NCBI GenBank assembly: GCA_037954665.1
Contig: JBBMOL010000299.1
Span: 62,001-126,000 of the forward strand
Direction: 5' to 3'
DNA from: Laguncularia racemosa
Lineage: Eukaryota > Streptophyta > Magnoliopsida > Myrtales > Combretaceae
Length of the DNA: 64,000 nucleotides
The position numbers were made by a program, and so were the translations under genes. Positions 39,951 to 52,500 of the stretch are shown here, in pieces. Under the pieces are notes generated by a model. It saw only the letters and a program-made list of their open reading frames with translations. It made no database searches and was not told the origin of the DNA. How positions within the stretch are numbered: position 1 is the stretch's first letter; the number at the start of each line of letters is the position of its first letter.

Positions 39951-41122
39951 GAGCCTATTGAGTAAATCTTTTTTATTAGTTATCGGATATCTAATTCATT
40001 TGAGCACAATATTTGGGGGTCTATAATTGATAACTAATCTTGGAGTACCTTGTTCTAATTTTGCTTAATTTTGAACATAAAAAGCAAAACATGACCCAAG
40101 CGATTTTGACTTTCTTATTAGTTTTTTTATCTAATAAGCCTTGAATTTCTTTTTTTACAATATTCTAATAATTCTTAATTCATTTGAATAAGTCTAGCTT
40201 TTATAGGAATTTTGTCCTCAGTAAATCCCTCGATATAGGGCAATTTTACTAAATGTTGTTTTTTTGATAAAAAAGCATTTAGAATGTTTGAACGGATTTC
40301 TTTTTCAAAATTTTCTTAAAGTTGTTTAATTTTTTCTTGAATAGCTTTTGAATTTAAATTTTGATAGATTCTTTTTTCTTCTAATCCTTATTTGAGAAAA
40401 TCTATTTGTCTAATCTTACTTGTCAATTTTTCTTTTAACAAATTCACTTTTTTTCTCTTTAACTGGAACTAAAAATTTGAAAGAAACTTTTCTATCTTTA
40501 ATCGTCGTTTCTAATCCTTGAGCAGTTATTTGAAAAGAATAAAGCATTGTTAGGAAAGTGGTTCTTAAAATCATAAGACTGCTAATGTTTTTTACTAATA
40601 TAAAGGAGCTTTTGAAGTTAATATTATCTTGAATAATTTTTACTTTAGATAGTTTATATTAAACATTTAATCTTGAACTATTAGTAGAGGCTAACCTTTT
40701 AGGTGTTTTTTCATAAAATTTGTCAAAATTAATCATTCTTGTAGACAATTCTGATCAACACCACTACCTAATAAAACTATTATTTTTATAAAAAAAATTC
40801 ATTATTTATAGTTAATTTAACCTTAGCATACCATTTTTTAATATTTACCCTATTAATTATATTGATAGATTCTTGATCATCTATTTCATTACTAAAACTA
40901 CTTTCGGCTTCATCTTCATGAAGTTTCTTTTCTAATTTTTCATATGTTGTTTTCAAATCTTTTATCTCTTTTTTAAGGTCATTTATTTCCTTTTGGAATA
41001 TTTCTAAAGTTATGTGTTCTTTTTTTTTATTATTAAATTGATCACAGATATTTTTCATAGAATAAACTTGAGAAGTACTAGGTTCTTTTAGAAGATAAAA
41101 AAATTCTTAAATATTCTTCTCT

Positions 41123-42377
41123 TTAATTTTGATTAGGCATGGTATTTATCATTTTTAATATAAATGTTTCTTCTTCGATAATAACAAAAATCCTTTTATA
41201 TGAACAAATATTTTCTAAACAACACTCACTTAATTGATCGCTATCAAGACTAGACTCACTAGACAATTTTTGAACATAATTTTCTTCTTGACTAGAATCA
41301 TTATCACTAGAAGAATTTTTATTGATGATTTTTAATAATTCATTCTTTACATCTTTAGATATGTTTAGGTTATTAATCTTTTTAGATTTTGAATATTTTG
41401 GAGCAATATGACCTTTTTTCGCCACATTTATAACATTTGACTTCTTTTCTTCTTCTTTTTTCATTTTTTGTTTATATTTTTTTCTTTTGATTCTCTCTCT
41501 AAAATCTTTGGTTTTTTTTTTGAGGAAGTTTTGAATATTTCTTTGATTTTCTTTTATACTTTGAAGAGGGAGTGTGAATTTTTTCATAACCATATTTATA
41601 GCAAAAATCTCCTAAGTCATCCATTAAACTACTTTTTTTCCTTTTGAATGTTAGACTTAAGCTTCATGTCATTACATAAGCTTAGTCCTTCGACATTAAT
41701 TGCTATAATAATTTGACCATATGTTACAAATTTTAATCTTGACCAATTCTTTCTTTAACTTTGTTTGCAAACAATTTTGGAAGGCCACAAATAAATTGCT
41801 CTTTCCAAAAACTAAAATTACAATCATCTCTTGAAAAAACTTTAGTAAGAAAAACATATTTGTATCATCTAAAATTTTAAAGGGTTGGACATGTTAAGTT
41901 TTGAAGAATGTCACCCCTTTTTTCTTTATATTGATTAGGGTCTCCTATAAAGTGTTTCATTATTGAAAATAAGATAGTTGATACAAAATCTTATATTTGA
42001 ATTACTTGACCTAATTTGTTATATACTTCTCTTTTAATGAATAAAATGAAATTTCTTTCATCCTTAGTGCGATAATTTTCCTACCAACCTTTGAGCATTC
42101 TAGTGAATCCGATGGTTATCATTTGAGTAGTTCTATGATTAGAATTTCCATTATGCCTATATGCATCAGTAGCGATTGCCATTTGATTGATCACATAAAG
42201 GATTTGATATTCGGCAATGCCATCTATGTTCCATTCATATACATTGTTTCCAATGTATACCGAGACAATATTGTAGTCCCTTTCTTCAAACATAGCATCC
42301 GAAGGTGAAGGCTTCGGATACCACTTCCCATGATCAAATCTATAAGTCTTAAATTTATTAATATTAACTTTTTCCAA
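41123..42377 (-). pseudogene. viral coat-protein region with broken zinc knuckle
   Basis: Minus-strand frames at 42081-42377 (with GFTRMLKGW) and 41123-41593 (Lys-rich stretch followed by KKGHIAPK) match the order of a caulimovirid coat protein with a basic tail and zinc knuckle. The first cysteine pair of the knuckle lies in another frame from KGHIAPK, and the final cysteine is changed, so the motif is broken. Further Ser/Asp/Glu-rich sequence follows. A related frame at 42437-42814 is probably the preceding polyprotein segment. Confidence 0.65.
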
Positions 42378-43313
42378 AAATTGATTAACTGACTCTTCAA
42401 TTTCTTGATCAATTGTACCAATTGTCTATAAATTTTTTAATTTTCACTAATTTCTTCTATAGCTTTTGAATCATTCCTGAATTTAAAATCTTGGATATCA
42501 TGAATAATCCTAGTTAGATATATAGGTTTGAGTAATTCTTGATTCATGTGTAATTTTCCTTTCTTCTTATTTTGATCAGTTATTTGTTCAATTAACATGT
42601 TCCCAATTTGATCAGTCTGCATTCCTATGGTATGTAATATTTGATTAGTATAATTATTTTGTAATTTAGTGCAACCTAAATCACTGTCTTGAATAGAAGT
42701 ATTTTTAAATGGAGCAGCCTTTATATTTTCATCTCCTATTTTGATTTTGACTTCCCTAAGAGGAGGTTGAGTTGAACAAATTGGACCATCGTTTGCTTCC
42801 CATTTTCTATTCATTTTATTTAAAGTTTGAACAAAATATCTTTTATTTGGACCAAAGTTTCCATTTAACTATTTGAAAAAAGGTATGTTTTCTTTAAGGT
42901 GATTTTTCATATCAGAATACCATAAATTTTTTATGGTTTTGCTTCTTCTCTAGTATATTGTGCTTATTTTTCTTGTTTTCTAGAGAACCAAAATCCTTTC
43001 TTAAGATTTCTTTGTTGATTTGAAAAGGTTCTTGAGAACTTATTGTATTTAATTTGTTCATTTGAGACAAAATTGGAGAGTTTGGTTGATAAATAAGTTT
43101 TGGAATTTTAGGTTGAAAATCTACACCTTTTAATTTGATGAGATTTAGATCAATAGGTTTATCAGTGCTTCTTAAGTTTTCTAACCTATCTCGATGTAAT
43201 GCTAGGAGCGTTACTTTGATCAGGCATTTCTATCAGATATGGTGGAGCATCGAATTTCTATCAACTACGTGTGGAAATTGAATTTTAATACTACCATTAT
43301 CAAATCTTTAAAC

Positions 43314-43935
43314 TCAAGCAGGATTTTTATTTGAAATAGAGGGTTTTGGAGGTAAGACTTCTTCTAGTAGCCATTCTTCTAGAAGTTTAATCTCATTCCA
43401 ACTCAAGGCTTTTGGAGTGAAGCTTTTAGTATTACTTTGATTTGATTTAAGTAAAATGGTTTCACCTTTTGGAGAAAATTGTTTACCTTTTGGAGACGCT
43501 ATAGACTTTATTGCCTTATAATATACTTGGTATATTAACGCAATAGTCTTCATTCCTTCTATATAATTACTATTTTGAGTTTAAATATGGAGCATAAGAC
43601 TATCTAAGATTCTTGGATCATCTAGACTTATGGTGAACTTCGGATAGCACTGCGCATACCATGGACCTTTTATGCAAGTTTGTTTGAAACAAAGATAATA
43701 TTGTTTCACTAAAATCAGTATTTCTAGCATCTCTTAACCATACTAGAATGGGTTGATTAATACCTAATTGATGTAATGGAACAACTGATAATTGAATAAG
43801 TCCTATGTGTGGAAAATTATAGGTTTCTTTTTTATGTTTGATTATCGAGTCTTTTGATAATAATTTGAGAACTTCATGTTTCTTGAAAGGCTTAAGTTTT
43901 TTTTTTACAGTTTTGATCATGTAGTCATGTTTCAA
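43314..43935 (-). pseudogene. viral movement-protein-like remnant
   Basis: The frame at 43618-43935 has NFPHIGLIQ and LGINQPILVWLRD, which fit the conserved core of a 30K-type movement protein in petuvirus/florendovirus genomes. The frame at 43314-43553 (ALSWNEIKLLEEWLLEE) continues the polyprotein after a break. Placement right after the primer site supports the call. Family assignment rests on remembered motif similarity only. Confidence 0.6.
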
Positions 43936-44474
43936 ATTAAAGCTTCCTATTTGATAAATCTTTTTTTTTGATGTTTTTTAAGTATTGACCAATTTAATAA
44001 ATCTCGTTATACTTTTGTTATCTTGACTTCATGTTCATTATAAATAACTTGATCAAGGTTATTTAACCCTACATCATTAATCATTCTAGAGGAAGAGGAT
44101 GAAGCTATTGAAGATCATCTTAATCGATCCATTGTTTCTAACCTATTTTCCATTTAGTTTAACAAACTATTAGCTAATGTTACGAAGGGATGCTACTACT
44201 AACCAACGGTCTTACTATCCTAACGTCATCAAATAGGTTTTATTGCCGAGACCACAAAACTTAGCTTAGTCTTCTTCACAAGGGATCGCTAAGGTAGAGT
44301 GTTTATAACGAAGCTCAGAATAGATTATCAAGAAGGATGATTAATTTTATATTTTCCATGTATGGGGTCTTCGAACATTCCACCAGAAGTGTCATATCCT
44401 CCATTAGGATCATATATTTTAGATTTTCTTAAGATCATCCTATTCTTACTCCCCCCAAAATGAGCATGAACATG

Positions 44475-44486
44475 GCTCTGATGCCA
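44475..44486 (-). other. tRNA-Met primer-binding site of the pararetrovirus
   Basis: The minus strand reads TGGCATCAGAGC followed by CATG. This is one base from the TGGTATCAGAGC complement of initiator tRNA-Met used by caulimovirids and copia elements. The viral sequence starts here. Confidence 0.8.
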
Positions 44487-44487
44487 T

Positions 44488-44668
44488 AACCCTCCATATT
44501 GGCTCTTGGAAATGATTAAGATTATTCAAGAAATTAAGTCTTTACCATGTTTAGGTATATTAGATCCGAATGCCCAAATCATAGTAGAGATCAATGTTTC
44601 AAATGAAGGATGTGGGGGAATCCTAAAACAGTTAGTCAATAATAAAGAACAAATTGTCAGATATTACA
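44488..44668 (+). pseudogene. second viral RNase H fragment, inverted relative to the main copy
   Basis: The plus strand encodes NPPYWLLEM, EIKSLPCLGIL, DPNAQIIVE and GGILKQLVNN, homologous to minus-strand sequence at about 39290-39400 of the main viral copy. It directly abuts the primer site of the opposite-strand copy. It is a fragment of a different or rearranged viral genome and has no start signal of its own. Confidence 0.8.
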
Positions 44669-44739
44669 AAATTATTACCATGTTTGGTTTGCTAAATAAT
44701 AATTATATGGAATTCCTATTCCTATAAAATAAGGAGTTA

Positions 44740-46573
44740 CAATTCTTTTGTTCTTACGTATGAAGGAATAACCATTTATTGATCTTTTTCAATATATCTT
44801 TATATCTAATAATGAGATCTTATTCCAACAATCAAGTCATGGATTAAAGTAAAGATGTGTTAGCACTTTCAAATATAATTCTAATATGTTACTAATGTTA
44901 ATTTTAGTGCAACTAAACAAATTAATAATTATTACTTCTCTATTCTAATCTTATTCCATTTATTAGTGAACCAAAAATATCATCAAACTTCAAGACATGA
45001 AAATAAAATATGTTCTGAATAAAATAAAAGCACAAGGACAATGCAACTTATAGCTTAATAATCTTTGTAGGTGTCATTACATACACACACACACACATAT
45101 ATAGTGTCAATGTGTGACATTTCTTAGATTGCAATTAGGATTACAAATGAATTAAATTGAGTTAAACCAAAATGATACAATATTAAACTCAAACTCAAAT
45201 TTGATTTGAGCTCAATTGAGCCCAAAACTTTAAATTTAAAATTGATTTCAAATTTAAAAATTCAAGCTTGATTCAATTAAACTTATTTAAACTCAATATA
45301 TCTAAAAATATATATATATTTTTCTAATTATAACAATATTAATATGTAAACTTGATTTGAATTCTATTAATATTTATATTCAACTCAAGCTCAATTATAC
45401 TTAGAAACCAATTAAGTCAAATATTATGAAATTCGAGTTTGATTTGATTAACTATTCAAGTATCTCAAATTTGAGCTTGATTCAATTAACTATTAAATTA
45501 GCTCAAACTTAAATTCAATTGGATTGTTTTCAAATCAAATTCAAATAAATATCAAATTAAACTTAAGTAGTTTGCAAATAATTTAATTCCTTTGTACCCC
45601 CCTAATTGCACTTCACTCCTCAATTTGTGCACCTCACATACAATTTTTATCCATTAGAATTCCTGGTACAATAGGATATTATCCACTGTAGAATTTCCTA
45701 AAAGTGCATTTATCCTAAGAGGACGACAGCCGTATTACAAATGAGAGGATAATACTAGTTATGTTCTAAATCATCTCACGATATGGTGATACTTCTTTAC
45801 TTTTCTTTTTTCTTTTTTCTTTCCTTTTTTTTTTTTAATATATCGGCAGTTACCTTTCATCTTGAAGTTGAAAACATGAACACACCCTTAATTATCCTAA
45901 ATATCCCTGAAAATGGAATTATATTTTTAAAATCAATTACTTGCCTCATGATAATCCCAAAATTAATGGAATTTAAGATATCTTGACTCCTGAGTGAATA
46001 TCTCTACCCAATCATTTATCTTATCTTTTTTTTTTTAACTTTCAAACCTCAACTCAGAACCATGAACATCAGTATGCCAATAGTGTATTATTTAACTAAA
46101 GAAACCATTCTCCCTGTGATGATCAGGAAAGCCAATCACACAACACATACATCCATGGTAGTTTGGCTCTTGGGAAGGGGCAGGACATTGACAAATAAAC
46201 ATGTAAATAAACAAACCACTGAAAATGATGTCTAACAATGAAATGAATCGCAGGCATATGAACCTTTAAAAATTAGTATGCCGTAGTCTATTTTCAGAGA
46301 AAATTATAACTAATTTATGACTCATCATTCCGCAAATATGAACCTTAAAATTACAGATCAACCCTTAAATTAATCTATATATCTCTATGAGGGAAATTGC
46401 ACATTACTTAAAGCCGGGTAGTAAAGGCTCATGTAGTCAAAACCTGTTTTGCATCCAAGTTTTGTCACGGGCTACTAAAGAATTACATGAATCTCAAAAG
46501 TTGGGAAAAAATCTGTATCGTGTACATGGCTGACTCGAACTATGTTGACATGATTAAGAATATTAAAGCAGCC
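44740..46573. other. gene-free AT-rich DNA, including the YchF 3' side
   Basis: 45120-45580 is low-complexity sequence built from recurring words such as TCAAATTTGA, GAGCTCAATT and CTTGATTCAATTAA, without a fixed period. An (AC)n run lies at about 45083-45099. No ORF is protein-like. The part close to 46573 is presumably the YchF 3' UTR on the minus strand. Confidence 0.5.
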
Positions 46574-49500
46574 TCATACGTTGAAGCGGAAGAGCATCAC
46601 ATCCCCTTCCTGTACGATGTAATCTTTACCTTCAGATCTCAACTGCATTGTAAAACAACTCAAATTAACATGTTTTGTCTAAAAACACAGCCAAAATGCA
46701 AGAATATGAGTGCAGAGGAAAGAAGTGAGTGCTTATAGTCATCTAGCTATTTGTGCTCAGAGCTTCAAATATATCCAACCTCAATCTTCAAGAAACTAAA
46801 GAGTTACAAAGAAATTTCATGCTTAAATAGGCTGATGAAAACCGGGAAAACCTACTGCTGGAAATAGGCTCAACGACAAAGCTCACAGGCTGCCCAGCTA
46901 ATAGTAGTAAAAAATAAAATCTGGAAGGTCTTTTCTACTAAAGTATCCAACCCAGGAAAAGCTAACATTTCCACCATATGCCTTCTTACAGAAGTTTCAA
47001 GCATAATCTATCAACACAAGCTCCAGTCCAAGACTGAGAACAGATCTCCTTCCACATAAATAAACATAAGTGAAAGCTTGGGACCATTGATATTGAGTTT
47101 AAAGGTTAAACCGGCATTACACAATTTGTTCATTACATAACAAACACATCTCCACGATAGTTAATGGTAAAGTGACCAACTCACAAGTCCTTTCTCCCTT
47201 GCCACAGCAAACGATCCAGCAGCAACAAAATCATCATAAGCCACCTGTGGGAAATTTGATATGGATCATAAAAATGTCAGCATAAATCGCTGCTATATTA
47301 AGATATATTAGCTTAAATATTTTCTTTCTTTATTTTGTGTAATTTAGTTGACCTGGAATTGATAGACAAAATCACTAAAAGGAAAAATTATTGAGCAATA
47401 TGGCATATGCCTTTTCAGTAATAGGGAGATTCCCAGCCCTAAAATTAAAGTTCACCCCATGTAAATACAATTGAATATTCTGATATATTATTGAAGTTAT
47501 ATATACAACAATCAACAGTTAAAGTTAATTTGCCCCTCGCATTCTCAACTTCTCTCCTTCATCCCACCCCTTCCCTAGATGTCGTAATCGAATATGTGTA
47601 ACCGGCGTGGCTTACTCAAGCAATGATTAATTAGATCATGCAGTATACCTCAAAGTAGGATCAGAATGAAACGATGATCAGTTACTGTATTCAAATCTAG
47701 GTAAGGGCATGCGTCAGAACCTAATGATCAGAATTGGGGGTCTCAACTAATCCAAATTCCAGCTGGACTTGTTTAATCTGATTGGTGTGATCCGAAATTC
47801 CAAACAAGGATTTCACCTCCCAACCTAAGAATTTGGCACCCTTTTAACCCATGGCTGGTCCTACATTATACCTATGTCCAAATTTGACCTTGACTATTGG
47901 GATATTGTTGGAAAGTCAAAGTTTTTAGCTGTAGGAAATCGTTTATTTTTTGTTATTCTATTTTTAGTAGGTGGCATTTATAGGCTCTTAATTGTACATG
48001 TAACTTTGTATGCAATTGTTTGGCTATTTAAATCCTCGGAAAAACTAAGATTAATATATGAAAAAGAAAAAAAAAAATTCTTCTTCATGTTTTTATGGTA
48101 TCAGAGCAAGAATTACTTTGATTTCTAGAAACCTTAAGTCTGTCTTGCTCCTTTGTCTAAACTCCCACCATGTCTAAAGTTGTCCCTGAAACCTAAAACT
48201 CCACAAACAGACCACATGACTCTCACCCAATTCAAATCATTACAATATGGTTGAATGGAGAGAATTTTCTTCGTTGGTCTCAGTTTGTATGGATGTACAT
48301 CCATGGCAGAGGAAAAATTGGCTACTTGACATGAGAGAAGAAGGAGCCAGCCCCTGAGGATCTAGCCTACTCTACATGGGATGCTGAAAATTCCATAGTT
48401 ATGACATGGTTGGTAAATTCCATGGAGGAAGGCATTGGGGCAAACTACATATGTTATTCTACTGCCAAGGAACTTTGGGATAATGTCACCTAAATGTACT
48501 CAAATTTGGGTAACCAATCTCAAGTTTTTGAACTCTCGTTAAAACTTGGTGAAATTCATTAAGGTAATGATTTTGTTACCAAATATTTTAATTTTTTGAA
48601 AAGAATATGGCAAGATTTAGAACCTGTTTAAAGATCAGGAATGGAAGTGTCCTGATGATGCATGTCGTTATAACGCGATTGTTGATGCGAATAGAGTTTT
48701 CAAATTTCTTGCTGACCTTAATGTGGAATTCGATGAGGATAGAGGTAGAATCATTGAGAAAAACCCTCTACCCTCCATTAATGAGGTTTTTTCCGAGGTC
48801 CATCGTGAATAAACCTGTAGAAGTGTAATGTTTGGGAAAAATACCGTCTCAGCTAGCCCAATTGAAGGCTCTACATTCAATGTTGTCGAAGCCCATATCA
48901 ACAAATAGAATGGTCCAAACTTGCAGAGGAATGAAAAAAAACCCCGGGTATGGTGTGACCATTGCAACAAACCACGCCACATTAGGGAAACTTGCTGACA
49001 TCTTCACAGTAAACTTGTAAACTGGAGGCCGAGGAACAAACGACAACAGTCCTTTGCAAATACAGTTGCTGAACAACCCAACTCGTTTAGCAAGGAGCAG
49101 ATTGATCAAATCCTAAAACTGCTTAACTCCAATTTGGCTATTGGTACTCCTAATTGTTCTACGATTCATGCAGGTAGAAAATTAAATTGGTGGATCATTG
49201 ATTCTGGAGCTTTTGATCATATGACAAATTTATCTCATTTATTTCATTCATGTAAACCTTGTTCTAATTGTTGTGTTATTTTCTATGATTCCTCTTGTGT
49301 TTTTCAGGACCAAAACTCGAGGATGATGATTGGGAGAGCTAGAGATAGGAGAACTTTACTACTTTCTTAGTAATAGAAAGGCTTAGGCATACAACGGTAT
49401 GAGTTTGAACCCTACTTTAGATAAAATAATGGAATGACATCTTAGACTTGGTCATCTTAGTTTTTCTTATTTGAGGCATTTATTTCCTTATATTTTTATG

Positions 49501-52500
49501 GATGTTGATTGTTCTTTACTTCAATGTGAAACTTGTTGTTTATCAAAAAGAAAACTAATAAATTTTGCACCTAAGCCATATTATCAATCAAAACCATTTT
49601 TTATGATTTATAGTGATGTTTGAGGGCCTTAAAAAATAAAAACATTATCTAGAAAAAAGGGATTCATAACTTTTATTGATGATCACACCAAAATTTGTTA
49701 GGTTTATCTTATAAGCAAGAAATTAGAAGTTGGAAAACTCTTCCAGGATTTTTTCAATATGATTGAAACAAAAATTTGCATCCTAAGATCAAACAATGGA
49801 ACCAAATATTTTAATGAATGTTTAGGGGATTTTTTAAAGAATAAGAGTATAGTTCACCAATCTACTTGTCGTGATAAATGACAACAAAATGGGATTGCTG
49901 AAAGAAAAAATCAACATTTCCTTGAAGTTGCTAAGGCCATTATGTTTTCAATGAACGTTTCCAAATATTTGTGGAGGGATGCTATTTTAACAGCATCATA
50001 CTTGATAAATAGAATGCTTACTTAAGTTTTAAAATTCAAGATTCCTCTAAACAAGTTAAAAGAAAACTTTTCAATCCTTCGAATGTCATTAAACATCTCT
50101 TTAAAGATTTTTGGATGCATATGTTTTGTTTACATTCCAACTAATTTTCGGTTAAAATTGAATCCCAAATTTGAAAAGTGCTTTTTTTTTTTTGATAAGT
50201 GAAATTTATTGATCCAAAGGTAATACAATCGTCAAAGACAAGAATATATATTATATCAAAGTGCAAAAAGCATAAATAAAATACAATTGCTTAGTGTAAA
50301 TCCCTAGATTATAGTGGATTAGTATAAGCTCTAAATTGATGCCGCAAGTGCCGCTCTCCAACATCTAAAGGTCAAATTGGGAGATTCCCCAGTTGCCACC
50401 AAGAAATTTGTGGATCCCTGCTAACTACTAAATGAAGCTGGGCAACGCAAGAAATCACATACTAAATGCCAAATCTGAGAAGTGTAGTCATAGTCGAAGA
50501 ATAAGTGGGCATGATTTTCTAGGCTCTAATTACAAAGAAAACAAGTGGTTCACAAGCCCCCAATTATACACTCTATTAAGGGTGGAGAGTTTGCCTAGCC
50601 AGGCTAATCATAAGACATAGGAGTGTCTAGGCATGAATGTGTTGTTCCAGGCTACTTTATGCCATAGCATGATAGGACCTGACAGATTAAGAAACCTATA
50701 ACCACTTTTGATAGTATACTCTCCTTGAAAAATACATTTTTATTGGATATGCTCCTAATAAAAAGGGATACAAGTGTTTTAATCCTATCTCAAAGAAAAC
50801 CTACATAAGTATGGATGTGATCTTCATGGAAAAAATACCATTTTTTAACAAAAATCAACTTCAGGGAGAGTATGGCCTAGATGAAGATGATTTTTGACAA
50901 GTATCTCAACCATTGCCTTAAATGAATTTAAATGTTTTAATAAACAAGAACAAGAAAAACAGGAAAATGAGGGTGATCCAAGTCGACAGAAACCTTAAGT
51001 AACTTTACCTAATACGGGGGGAGAAATATTGCAAAAATTTGTAATTGAGCCTTTGGTTGATTCTAGGAAAAGGTTTCATAAAAGCAAGAATGTTCAAATT
51101 GACCCTTTAGCTCCCTCCCAAACTCAAGAACTGAGTGAGAGTCTCCAAGAAACATAGGTAATGTGTTAGCCAACAACCTTCCAACACCCCTATGAAAATA
51201 TACACCCATAAGAATAGGAAGAAAGATCAACAGAAGGAACCTTCCAGTGTCCAGCCGAGGGAACCTTCTAACACCCAGGTCTAAGGTGGATAGGAATGCC
51301 ACGTGTCCAAGCTGTAGAATGGTGTCAGCATCATGTAGTTTGTGTTGTGTGTGGTGTTATAAGAAGGTGGTTAGCAACTAACTCCTTCCCCTTCAATTTC
51401 TGAATGTGCTTAAGAAAAAGAAAAGAAAAAGGGATGAGACTTTTGAATCCAATCTAAACACTTGTAAGAGATCTAGGATTCTCTCTAACGAGCCCTCACC
51501 TTAGGCAACCATAAGTAAACAAGGGCGAGATTCTCGTTCTAAGGGAATAGAGCCCGATTCGAATTCTCAAATTACCCGTAACTAGGTCCTCAACAAGATC
51601 CACTAACACCTCGACCTGGATCTTTCCTATAGCCATCAAAAAAAGAGTTTGTTCCTGTAAAACAAAACATCCCATTGTAGAATATTTGTCTTATAAAAAA
51701 ATCTCACACAAGCACAAAGCTTTTTTGTCAAAAATCTCTAACTTGTCTGAACCTAGAACAATACAGGAAGCACTCAGTAGTCCAGCTTGGAAGTTAGCGA
51801 TCAAGGAGGAGATGGATGCTCTTTTAAAAAATGGGACTTGGGAAGTTGTTGATTTGCTAAAGAACAAGACCACTGTTGGATGCAAGTGGGTTTTTTCTAT
51901 AAAATGCAAGGCTGATGGAAACGTAGAAAGATACAAAGTACGACTTGTGGCAAAGGGGTTCACTCAGACTTTCGGAGTTAGACTATCAGGAGACGTTTGC
52001 CCCAGTAGCCAAGATAAATTCGATTTGTGTCCTTCTGTCCATAGCAGCAAATCGTAATTGACCTTTCCATCAACTTGATGTAAAAAATGCTTTTTTGAAC
52101 GGTGAATTGGAAGAAGAAGTGTTTATGAATCTCCTATCAAGCTTTGAGAAAAGGCTTGGTAAGAACAAGGTTTGCAAATTGAAGAAATCCTTGTATGAAC
52201 TCAAGCAATCTCCTCGGGCTTGGTTTGAAAGGTTCGGGAAGGTCATAAAAGGATATGGATATTCCCAGAGTCAAGCTGATCATACCTTGTTTTATAAACA
52301 TTCAGAGACAGGGAAATTGGCTATACTCATTGTCTATATCGATGATATTATTTTTACAGGTGATGATGCTAGGGAAAATAAGGCATTAAAAAGAAGCATT
52401 GCCACAAAATATGAGATCAAAGATTTGGGGCCAGTGAAATACTTCCTCAGTATTGAGTTTGCTAGATCAAAGAAGAGGATATTTATCAATCAACGAAAAT

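Larger units (their letters stand above)
37165..44486 (-). mobile_element. endogenous pararetrovirus (Caulimoviridae, florendovirus/petuvirus-like), decayed near-full-length copy
   Basis: On the minus strand, from high to low coordinates, the order is tRNA-Met primer site, movement-protein remnant, coat-protein/zinc-knuckle region, reverse transcriptase, RNase H, then a non-coding region with a repeat array and a TATA box. This is the order expected of a caulimovirid genome opened at its minus-strand discontinuity, and the 7.3-kb length fits a nearly complete genome. The reading frame is broken many times by stops and frameshifts, so it cannot encode a working virus as it stands. The low-coordinate end is approximate: recognisable viral leader-like sequence fades at about 37165. 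No LTRs or integrase are present, which separates it from the copia elements. Confidence 0.85.

Noticed and set aside
47160..47244. YchF ending with the stop just after AREKGL
   Set aside because: GTGAGT at that point is a donor. The true C-terminus, ending in LFRFNV, is found in a separate exon at 46574-46642.
49380..49420. GAGTTTGAACCC resembling a tRNA B box
   Set aside because: There is no A box or cloverleaf around it. It lies within decayed copia coding sequence.
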